64,000 bases of DNA from Acidobacteriota bacterium (GTDB lineage Bacteria > Acidobacteriota > Thermoanaerobaculia > Multivoradales > Multivoraceae), in assembly GCA_029263415.1 (NCBI GenBank), contig JAJCXN010000055.1, positions 275,872-339,871 on the forward strand. The letters run 5' to 3'. A program made the position numbers and the translations under genes. This document shows positions 16,232-23,779 of the stretch, piece after piece. The notes beneath the pieces were generated by a model that was not told where the DNA came from, made no database searches, and worked only from the letters and a program-made list of their open reading frames with translations. Position 1 is the stretch's first letter; each line of letters opens with the position of its first letter.

Positions 16232-18085
16232 CTAATCGGCCCAGCCAGTTGCCTTTGTCGCATCGAAGACGATTCGGCCGCCGACCATGGTCAATCTGAT
16301 TGAATTGCGCCACCAGTCGCTGGGTGTTGGTCCGGTTGGCGAGAGCCCCGCGTTCAAGGGATCCTGTTTCAGGACCGTGAGGTCCGCAAATCGACCAACC
16401 GCGATGGAGCCCGTTTCCTGTTCGAGGAAGGACGCGTAGGCCGCGCCGCTCGTGTAGGCCCTAATGGCTTGCTCGATGCTGAGGCTTTGTTCGGGGTGGA
16501 ACGGTGGGGTGTCGATGCCTGCTGGGTCCGTTACGTCCGCTTTGGAGGGCTGAGCTCGTCGGGTGACAGCTGAGTGCAGTCCGTAGAGGATGGAGTGATC
16601 AGAACCGGCCAAGTCAGAGTTGAAGGTGAGCCGTGCACCGGCTTCGAGGAGTGTCCGCCACGCGTAGGCGAGGCGTACTCGTTCAGCGCCGAGCCGTTCC
16701 TCGGCCCATAGTTGGTCCTCGGCTACATGTGGGGGCTGCATGGAGGCGACCAAACCCAGATCCGCGAACCGAGGCAAGTCGGCTGGTGCCAACACCTGCG
16801 CATGCTCGACGCGGTGGCGTTGTTGCGTGGCGTCTGGGTACTGTTCAAGGAGTCGTTCGAGGTAGTCCAAGACCTCTCGGTTGCCTGCGTCACCGATGGC
16901 GTGAATCGCGAGCTGAAACTTGCTGGCTGCGGCCTGTGCGACCAGCTCTTCGTCAAAGCCGTAGCCCTCACCGCTGATGCCATGATGTCCTGGCCGATCA
17001 GAGTAGTCGTCGAGAAGGCGCGCACCGCGGGAGCCGAGTGCTCCATCCCAATAGGCCTTCACCGCGCAGATGCGGAGTAGTTGTTCTGGAGCGCAGCTTG
17101 GTCCACTCTCGATCCATTCGCGGATGAGTTCGGTGTCTCTTGCCGAGAGCATGGCGTACACCCTCAAGTCCAGCTTGTCGCCGCCTGCGAGACGTTCATA
17201 AGCAGCCAGGGTTGGTCGGTCGAGACCGGCCTCGTGGATTGCCACGTACCCGGAACGAGCCATTTCTTGTAGTCCGGCATGGAGCTGCTGTTCAATTTCT
17301 TCAGGCGTTGGTTCCGGGATCGCTGACTGCATCAGAGTTGTTGCGCGGTTGAGGAGGATCCCGGTCGGTTCTCCGTGTGCGTCTCTGGCGATCTCCCCGC
17401 CGACGGGGTCGTTGCTTTGACTCGAAATCTCGGCAGCCTCAAAGGCGGTCCGGTTGGCCCACAGGGCAAATCCGTGCAACGAGTAGAGAGCAACGGGGTT
17501 GTGCGGAAACGCTTCAGACAGCGCGTCCCAGGTTGGGTAACTGGCGGCCCATGCGCCTTCGTCCCATCCCCAACCGATGACCCACTCTCCCGGCTCTGCA
17601 TCAAAGACCGCTGGTTTAAGCCGTTCGATTGCCTCAGACTCGGTTGCTACTCCTAACAAGTCCACACGCTCGAGACGGGCTCCCAGCTCTCGAACATGGG
17701 TATGGCTGTCGACCATCCCTGGGATCACAGTGGAGCCCTCGAGATCGATCACCTTGATCTTAGGATCTTGTTGAGCGAGTTCCGTTGCATCCGCGTTCGA
17801 GCCGAGCCAAGCAATGCGTTGGTCACGCACCAGGATCGCTTCCGCGTCGGGCAGCCAGGTTGCCGCACGATATGGCGCGCTCTCGGCCGGCTGGCCAGTG
17901 ACGCTCGGTTCTGGCCAGGCAAAGGTGTAGACCTTCGCGTTGGTCAGGAGGGTCGCGCCGTCATCTGCTGGAGTGTGCTTTGGTTCTTGGGGCAGTCCGC
18001 AGCTGACGAGCAGTGTCGCGGCCAATAGGGGAGGCGCGAGTAGGTAAAAGGCTCGAGGATAGATTCGATGTGAGCAAGTATTCAT
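16232..18085 (-). CDS. YtcJ-like amidohydrolase lipoprotein
   Basis: 617 residues from ATG 18085, chosen because it gives a proper lipoprotein signal (YLLAPPLLAATLLVSC, lipobox LVSC); the frame extends 42 nt further up. Amidohydrolase_3 features are VIPGMVDSHTHVRELG (metal HxH), the carboxylated-Lys region AVKAYWDGALGSRGA, FQLAIHAIGDAGNREVLD, RHRVEHAQVLAPADLPRFADLG, FNSDLAGSD and a C-terminal GSIAVGRFADLTVL. Predicted as a zinc-dependent hydrolase of exo-amide or ester substrates anchored in the envelope. Exact substrate unknown. Confidence 0.9.
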   Translation of the reverse strand: MNTCSHRIYPRAFYLLAPPLLAATLLVSCGLPQEPKHTPADDGATLLTNAKVYTFAWPEPSVTGQPAESAPYRAATWLPDAEAILVRDQRIAWLGSNADATELAQQDPKIKVIDLEGSTVIPGMVDSHTHVRELGARLERVDLLGVATESEAIERLKPAVFDAEPGEWVIGWGWDEGAWAASYPTWDALSEAFPHNPVALYSLHGFALWANRTAFEAAEISSQSNDPVGGEIARDAHGEPTGILLNRATTLMQSAIPEPTPEEIEQQLHAGLQEMARSGYVAIHEAGLDRPTLAAYERLAGGDKLDLRVYAMLSARDTELIREWIESGPSCAPEQLLRICAVKAYWDGALGSRGARLLDDYSDRPGHHGISGEGYGFDEELVAQAAASKFQLAIHAIGDAGNREVLDYLERLLEQYPDATQQRHRVEHAQVLAPADLPRFADLGLVASMQPPHVAEDQLWAEERLGAERVRLAYAWRTLLEAGARLTFNSDLAGSDHSILYGLHSAVTRRAQPSKADVTDPAGIDTPPFHPEQSLSIEQAIRAYTSGAAYASFLEQETGSIAVGRFADLTVLKQDPLNAGLSPTGPTPSDWWRNSIRLTMVGGRIVFDATKATGWAD

Positions 18086-18162
18086 CTGGCGAGCGTATAG
18101 CGTGGAAGCCGAGGATGAGCAGAACAACTCGCAGCGAGTCTGCCAACGCCGCTTGGCATCCT

Positions 18163-18201
18163 GGTGCTACCAGTAGGCGCTACGAGTAGGCGCCGATCGC
18201 G
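18163..18201. repeat. 13-bp tandem repeat (three units), same family as 11.89 kb
   Basis: Units at 18163-18175, 18176-18188 and 18189-18201. The first two read GGNGCTACNAGTA, close to the GNGCCGACCAGTA unit at 11888. It lies between the amidohydrolase start and the frameshifted gene end, in non-coding DNA. Confidence 0.65.
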
Positions 18202-18319
18202 GGTGGACGCCGGTGAGGGCGCTTTCTACTTGACTGACTGACGAGCTCTGCCCGCCGGTTGTGTGGGGAACAAGAGCCAGGGTCGCCTTGATCCCGGTAT
18301 CAGGCCAGCTTGAGTCCGG

Positions 18320-19043
18320 CTACCACAGGGTTGTGTCGCCAGACTCGAAGCCGTCCGCAAAGAGCACGGAAGGGTATGAACTCAGGTCGATCTTGAACAA
18401 CTCCGCGCCTACGTCTTTGCGGAAGGCGCTGACATAGAGCAAGTCTCCAACGACTTCCGTGTCGAGCACTGTCGTCCCTGCCGGGCCCGGTTCGATGCTT
18501 GGCAGCCTCTCGAGCAGGCCTTCTGCTCCTCGTGCAATGTAGAGTTCAGTGCCTTCTCCCGGAGAATTGACCCCAGCAAAAATCAGGTCTTGTCCACGCA
18601 CAGAAGCTGCTCCGACGCTTGGGAAGTCGTCGGCGATTACCGTTGTCCCCGAAGTTGTGCCGTCGGAGAACCAGAGGCTACCGTAGCTTGAGAAGTACTC
18701 CGGATAACGACGGGTCCGAAGACTTAGGGCCGAGAGCGATGTCTTTGAGCAGGGCCGTTCCAAGGGCAGTGCCATCCGTGGACCAGAGTTCGCTACCGAA
18801 CTCGCTACTTTCGCCCACGAACAGGGTGATTGACCCCAGTTGGACGAACTGGTACGGAGAGAGCGGGTCATCTTGACTGCCGGCAGCAATATCCTTGACC
18901 AACTCGGCGGGCTGAGCCTTTGCAATGGACGCAGGGGCGAGTAGAGCGCAGAGCAACACCATGATCGACAGGGCATGAGTTCTGAGGAGGATCGACTTCA
19001 ACAGTGACGAGGGTTGGCTGATGTCTTGCTGGAAGCTGGGCAT
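18320..19043 (-). pseudogene. frameshifted secreted ELWxTDGT-repeat protein with DGFESGD tail
   Basis: Two minus-strand frames together make one protein. From 19043 the first frame gives a signal peptide (SIMVLLCALLAPASIAKAQ) and an ELWSTDGTALGTALLKDIALGPKS repeat; it stops at 18678. A second frame picks up near 18700 with YFSSYGSLWFSDGTTSGTTV and continues to ELFKIDLSSYPSVLFADGFESGDTTLW at 18320. The join needs a one-base shift around 18690-18725. Proteins of this type usually have many repeats and are longer, so this is a short version even when repaired. It may be a pseudogene, a sequencing or assembly indel, or (less likely) programmed frameshifting. The tail matches the subtilase at 4220. 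Confidence 0.8.
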
Positions 19044-19360
19044 GGGGATGCTCCGTTGGTAGAGACGAGTAACCGCACAAAGAGCACGCCCGCAAGACGA
19101 GCTTCGCTCTTGAACGGCAATAGGCGTTCTCTACTGATCGCGCCGGATCAACGCAGCATCGGACATTGCGCTTCATGTTTCTGGTGAGGAGTTCGTCCGA
19201 GATGTCGGTCCCGCTCCATCCCGCTTCTCAAAGCTAAGAGAAAGCTGCTGACGTTGCCCGGAACTCGAGGACGCGTATCTGAAGGCGCAAGAATGCGTCA
19301 AAGAAGGCGTCAATGGCACGATGGAAACTGAAAGAAGTGCCAGCCAAATGTTAGGCCCGG
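19044..19360. other. 317-bp intergenic region, nothing recognised
   Basis: It lies downstream of the GGDEF gene and upstream of the frameshifted gene, both on the minus strand, so a promoter for the latter is expected here. I see no repeat, hairpin with T-run or RNA gene. Confidence 0.4.
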
Positions 19361-22237
19361 CTAGTCCGCTGGCACCTTGATTGGCTGGCTGTCGAGCTCA
19401 GTACGCCAGATAGCAATCGGCGTGCGCAGTTGCTTCGCGTTATAGAGGGCCAGGTCAGCCCGCCTGAATAGGGTTTCCAGGTGCATTTCCGACTCCCAGG
19501 CCGCCACTCCGAAGCTCGCGCTCACTCTGGCGTGTTCGTGTGCCCTGCGGATCTCAGGGATCTCGGCGATTGCAGCCAGCATTCGCTCGGCTGCTTTGAC
19601 GCCGTCGCTTAGATCGGCACGCGCGCAGAGCAAGACCATTTCGTCACCACCATAGCGTGCGAGCAAGTCCTCGTTTCTTGCTGACCGGCTCAACGCCTGG
19701 GCAACTGCAACCAATGCGGAGTCTCCAGCCTGGTGTCCGAAGTGGTCATTCAGACGTTTGAAATTGTCCAAGTCGATTGCCACCAGAGTCAGATGCTCAT
19801 CGCTCCGGGAGGCGCGGGCAATCATGCGATTGGCGGAATCCACAAAAGTCCTACGGTTCGGAAGGTCGGTGAGAGGATCGTGGGCTGCAAGTCGCTCGAG
19901 TTCCGTGGTCCGCGCACGGACCTTCTCCTCCAAGGCGCGCGCGTTCTGTACCAGCGTGCCGACGCGGAGCCGCCACAGCATCCACGCGAGGAGTGCCAAC
20001 AACGCTACGGCAACCGATCGGGCCAAGAGCGTGTTCCACCACTTGGGTAGAACACGGAATTCAAGAAGGTCACGCGGTTCGCCCCAGCCGGTGAGCGGCG
20101 AGCGAACCTGCACCAAGACGGTGTAGTCGCCCACCGGGAGACTTGTGTAGCGGAGGCCGCGCTCAAGTGTCTCAGGCGCGGACCAATCGCGCTCGAAGCC
20201 TTGCAGTCGGTGTCTCATCTCGAGTGATCTTGCATCGATGAACCAAGGTGCGGCGACAGCGATTTCCACGGCCCAATCACCGTCCACCACACTTCGGATC
20301 CTGCGAGCTTGTTTGAGGTTCGCGTCGGTCCATTCCGCTGCCGCTAACTGGGCGAAGGGAGGAGTCAACTCTTGTCCTACCATGTCTGGGCGCAGCCACG
20401 AGAGGCCCTTAGTTGTCCCTTGAACTAGTGAACCGTCTGTGGTTCGTAGCAGGCTGCGGCTCGCGGTGAACTCGCTGCCTGCCAGTCCCATCGACTCAAC
20501 GAATCGTTGAGAGTCTCCACTCTTCAGGTCATAGCGGACTAGACCGTTGTTGCCCCCAACCCAGAGCACATCGCCAGTTTCAAAGGTCGCTGCCCATCCT
20601 GCCAGGGGGCTATCCGTGGCGCGCTCGATCGCTTGCATGCGACCATCCCGCCACAACCAGACCTTGTCGTCCTGCAACAGCGCCATCGAGCCCGAATCGT
20701 GCGTTGCTATGGCGTAGACATTGCCTTGAGTCAGACCGGATTCAACCATCACCCTCGGCGTCGCCGACTCGCTTGGAGTCTCGAAAGGCCGGCGGATTCC
20801 ACTTGACGGATCCCACCGAAATATCCCGCGACCGATGGTCCCGACCCACACGCTCCGAGCGCCATCAGCCACCGATGATGAGGTGTCGTGCTCCAGCGTG
20901 TACACGTATCCCATCGAGGCACGGTCCTCATCCAAGACCTCAGTGGCCCGACCATTGCTCACCTTCGCAAGGCCGGCGACGGTCCCGACCAGAATGCCGT
21001 CGTCCAGTTCCAAAAGAATGCGCCCAGCCGAGCGCAACACATCAAGTCCGAAGTCTTGGGTCGGAATCGGCCCCTCCATCGCACCTTTCCGCAGCCCCTG
21101 CTGTGTTGCGGCCCAGAGCTCTCCCCCCCTGCTCTCGACTAGATCCCAAACCTTGACGTTGTCGAGCGCCTCGATGGTGTACACCGGATTCAGCGCCATG
21201 TCGGTTGTCCAGCTGCAAGCCGCGCCGCCAATCAAGTACCCGGTTTGGAACTCGGCAACGGAGTAGACCTGGGTGCTGCAGGGAGTCTTCGCGATCCCTA
21301 GCTGGTCGCGCAGACTAGAGACGCGCGCAGCTCCTGAGCTGTCGGTCGCCACCCAAACATTCCCTTGCTGATCGGAGAAGATGTCGTTGACCATGGCCGA
21401 TGCCAGCACGATCTCCTCCAGAGACCATCGGCCATCTCGCAGCGTGAAGCGGCGCAGCTGACCACCGATCCCTGCCCAGAGTTCATCTTTGGTCGCAAGC
21501 AGCGCACCGGCGGTCCCTTCTCGCGGTTCCTGGCTGACCACTGTGGACCTCCCTTCGCGATCGACCTCGACAAGACCTCGGTCACCACCCACGATTACCC
21601 CGCCGCGGTGAGCCACTACCGAACGCAATGGCGCTACGCCAGCCAGTTCCGGGGAAGCTACCTCACTCATGGTGCCGGCGAGATCACGGTGGACCAAGAT
21701 GCCTCCCACCACGATCCAAAGCCCGCTCGGCCCCACATCTAAGTCGGAGATCAGCCGTTCTTCAGTCAAGGTATCGTTGAGCCGCTCAACGCTGACACCA
21801 TCGGAAGACTTCAGGAGGCCGGTAGATGTCCCGATCCACGCGGTGCCGTTGTCATCGAAGACGATCGACTCGACAAATCCCCAGAGCCAGTCTTCCAGGA
21901 GAGGTTGTGGAGCGACTCCGGCTGCTAGTAGATCAACACCCCGATCCGATCCCACCCAAAGCACTTCCTCTGGGCTCCAAGCCAAGGCACGCAGGCCTTG
22001 GGTGGTCAACCCGTCGTTGCGAGCCAGCGTTCGAACACGAACTCCGTCGTAACGCGCCAGTCCGGCTGGAGTTGCAAGCCAGAGGGTCTGGTCCCCGCCT
22101 TGGACGATGCTGTGAACTTGGCTGCTAGGTAGTCCTTCGTCCCGCGAGATCCACTGTAGTTGACCCGCATGAAGAGCGGCGCCGCCACACAGGACGACCG
22201 CTAAACCAAGGCCAACGCTTCTCATGTAATCCAGCAA
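19361..22237 (-). CDS. periplasmic propeller sensor diguanylate cyclase (Reg_prop, Y_Y_Y, TM, GGDEF)
   Basis: 958 residues. A signal peptide (GLAVVLCGGAALHAG) is followed by about 600 residues of two-component-regulator-propeller repeats (GLPSSQVHSIVQGGDQTLWLAT, LRALAWSPEEVLWVGSDRGVD). A Y_Y_Y domain follows (about 665-730; RLQGFERDWSAPETLERGLRYTSLP). There is one transmembrane helix (LLARSVAVALLALLAWMLW), a short coiled coil, and a GGDEF domain beginning DPLTDLPNRR. The signature is GGDEM at 863-867, with the last residue changed from Phe but the catalytic GGDE kept. An inhibitory RxxD I-site (RNED) lies five residues upstream. Predicted to make c-di-GMP in response to a periplasmic ligand. 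No effector or EAL gene is nearby. Confidence 0.92.
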   Translation of the reverse strand: MLDYMRSVGLGLAVVLCGGAALHAGQLQWISRDEGLPSSQVHSIVQGGDQTLWLATPAGLARYDGVRVRTLARNDGLTTQGLRALAWSPEEVLWVGSDRGVDLLAAGVAPQPLLEDWLWGFVESIVFDDNGTAWIGTSTGLLKSSDGVSVERLNDTLTEERLISDLDVGPSGLWIVVGGILVHRDLAGTMSEVASPELAGVAPLRSVVAHRGGVIVGGDRGLVEVDREGRSTVVSQEPREGTAGALLATKDELWAGIGGQLRRFTLRDGRWSLEEIVLASAMVNDIFSDQQGNVWVATDSSGAARVSSLRDQLGIAKTPCSTQVYSVAEFQTGYLIGGAACSWTTDMALNPVYTIEALDNVKVWDLVESRGGELWAATQQGLRKGAMEGPIPTQDFGLDVLRSAGRILLELDDGILVGTVAGLAKVSNGRATEVLDEDRASMGYVYTLEHDTSSSVADGARSVWVGTIGRGIFRWDPSSGIRRPFETPSESATPRVMVESGLTQGNVYAIATHDSGSMALLQDDKVWLWRDGRMQAIERATDSPLAGWAATFETGDVLWVGGNNGLVRYDLKSGDSQRFVESMGLAGSEFTASRSLLRTTDGSLVQGTTKGLSWLRPDMVGQELTPPFAQLAAAEWTDANLKQARRIRSVVDGDWAVEIAVAAPWFIDARSLEMRHRLQGFERDWSAPETLERGLRYTSLPVGDYTVLVQVRSPLTGWGEPRDLLEFRVLPKWWNTLLARSVAVALLALLAWMLWRLRVGTLVQNARALEEKVRARTTELERLAAHDPLTDLPNRRTFVDSANRMIARASRSDEHLTLVAIDLDNFKRLNDHFGHQAGDSALVAVAQALSRSARNEDLLARYGGDEMVLLCARADLSDGVKAAERMLAAIAEIPEIRRAHEHARVSASFGVAAWESEMHLETLFRRADLALYNAKQLRTPIAIWRTELDSQPIKVPAD

Positions 22238-22411
22238 TGAGACCTACCTGCCTGACACCAGTTGGGGCAACAACGAAGACTATCAGCGACGATGATTCTC
22301 GACGATAGTACGCCGACTATGCGGCGTACTGGTTGCTGGGTAACTGATTCGCCCCTCAGTCCATTGCAAAGGCCCAGCCCGCCGAGTTCGGCTAAGCCGC
22401 CCTGCCACAAC

Positions 22412-22626
22412 GACCTGAGGCTGAGTCCAGGATCGGCAGCGATCGAGCATTGCGACAACAGCGTCTACCCATCGACGAAGGATCTGCGACCTCTTCCTCG
22501 CGGGCTAGATGATCCAGAGGAGGCGTTCTTAGCATAGGTCTCTACGACCTTGGAGCCTACGAGCGAGATGCGACCCTGTTCGAGGATGGATTCGAGAGCG
22601 GGGATCTGACGGCGTGGAGCCATTGA
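22412..22626 (+). pseudogene. C-terminal remnant of a choice-of-anchor Q/beta-helix secreted protein with DGFESGD tail
   Basis: One plus frame (to 22537) reads LSPGSAAIEHCDNSVYPST then KDLRPLPRGLDDPEE. A second plus frame (22513-22626) reads GLYDLGAYERDATLFEDG then FESGDLTAWSH and stops at 22624. Joined with one frameshift, they reproduce the usual end of choice-of-anchor Q proteins (SPAID ... DNS ... RP/RG ... YDLGAYE) plus the DGFESGD tail. No N-terminal part is visible upstream: the frame begins near 22262, and the divergent GGDEF gene starts at 22237. It is a truncated, frameshifted relic. Confidence 0.72.
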
Positions 22627-22806
22627 GAGGTCATCGTTGCCGAGAGCGAGAAAGGGCATAGGGGCTGTACCCTAGTCAGGCCAAGGAGTTCGACTGCCGG
22701 CTGCCAGTACCCGCGCTTCCGAGGAAGCGGCGTGCCACCCGTGACGAACTGCGAGGCGCCCAGAGCAGAAGGCTTGTCGCATTTCCGGCAAGCTCGCGGG
22801 GCCTTG

Positions 22807-23106
22807 TCATCGGTGATCGATCAACTTCACCAGCTCCAGATCCTTCTCAGTCACTCCCCCAGCGTCGTGGGTGCTGAGCGTCAGCGTCACCTTGTCGTAC
22901 CGGATGTCAATGTCTGGGTGGTGATCCATCGACTCGGCCAGTTCCGCCACGTAGCTGACAAACCGCACAGAGGCGGGAAAGTTCGGAAAGCTATAGGCGC
23001 GAGTGATCGATTTGCCGTCATCAACGGCATCCCAGCCGCGAATGCGCTTGACCTTGCTTTGAAGTCGGGCGGCTTTGAGAACGATGTCGGTTTGAGTCAG
23101 TGCCAT
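22807..23106 (-). CDS. pterin-4a-carbinolamine dehydratase
   Basis: 99 residues, close to the usual 95-115. The family signature is visible as SFPNFPASVRFVSYVAELAE and then MDHHPDIDIRYDKVTLTL followed by STHDAGGVTEKD, including the catalytic histidines and the HPD motif. It recycles 4a-hydroxytetrahydropterin in the cytoplasm and in some bacteria supports phenylalanine hydroxylase or molybdopterin side reactions. No phenylalanine hydroxylase is in the window. The gene sits 55 nt downstream of the DNA glycosylase stop on the same strand. Confidence 0.95.
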   Translation of the reverse strand: MALTQTDIVLKAARLQSKVKRIRGWDAVDDGKSITRAYSFPNFPASVRFVSYVAELAESMDHHPDIDIRYDKVTLTLSTHDAGGVTEKDLELVKLIDHR

Positions 23107-23161
23107 GATTTCCTTTGCTACTGGGGTGATACTAGTCGCTGGGTGAGCTCTAGAAGCGGCT

Positions 23162-23779
23162 CTAGGCTTGTGGACGGGCGAACTCGGCGCGGGCCTGCTC
23201 AGTGATCATTCGCCAGCCGCAGTGTTCAACGTGATCGTTGACGACGCCGCAAGATTGCATGAAGGCGTACATGGTGGTCGGTCCAACGAAACTCCAACCG
23301 CGGGTCTTGAGCGCCGTGGACATGGCTGTCGATTCTTCGGTCTTGGTTAGTGCGGCGACGATCTGCGCAGTGATCTTGCGAGGGCGATTCTTGCTTGACG
23401 GTTCAAAGCTCCAAACGAAGGCGCCGAGGGAACCGAACTCTTGCTCGAGGCGGGCTACCTGTTTGGCGTTGTTGATGGCTGATTCGATCTTGCCGCGATG
23501 CCGCACAATTCCCGCGTCTTGGAGCAGGTGCTCAACGTCGCCTTCAGTCATCTTGGCGACCTTCTTGGGGTCGAACTGATGAAACGCGCGACGGAAGTTC
23601 TCACGCTTGCGCAGAATGGTGAGCCAAGACAGACCTGCTTGGAAACCTTCTAGGCAGATCTTCTCGAACAAGCGTTGCCGATCTCGGCGCGGCAGCCCCC
23701 ACTCATTGTCGTGGTAGGCAATGTAGTCATCGTGCTCGCCGCACCAAGAGCAGCGCTGGTCGGCTGTCTTGACACTCAT
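23162..23779 (-). CDS. tag: DNA-3-methyladenine glycosylase I
   Basis: 205 residues from ATG 23779; a longer frame to 23851 runs inside the upstream peptidase gene and is rejected. Zinc ligands of the Tag family are in place: Cys10 and His23 (CSWCGEHDDYIAYHDNEWG), and His and Cys in NDHVEHC near the end. GLSWLTILRKRENFRRAF and GWSFVGPTTMYAFMQSCG are the substrate-pocket and helix-hairpin segments. It excises 3-methyladenine in base excision repair. The ATG overlaps the M28 peptidase stop in ATGA, so a repair enzyme is translationally coupled to a secreted peptidase, an odd pairing. Confidence 0.96.
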   Translation of the reverse strand: MSVKTADQRCSWCGEHDDYIAYHDNEWGLPRRDRQRLFEKICLEGFQAGLSWLTILRKRENFRRAFHQFDPKKVAKMTEGDVEHLLQDAGIVRHRGKIESAINNAKQVARLEQEFGSLGAFVWSFEPSSKNRPRKITAQIVAALTKTEESTAMSTALKTRGWSFVGPTTMYAFMQSCGVVNDHVEHCGWRMITEQARAEFARPQA

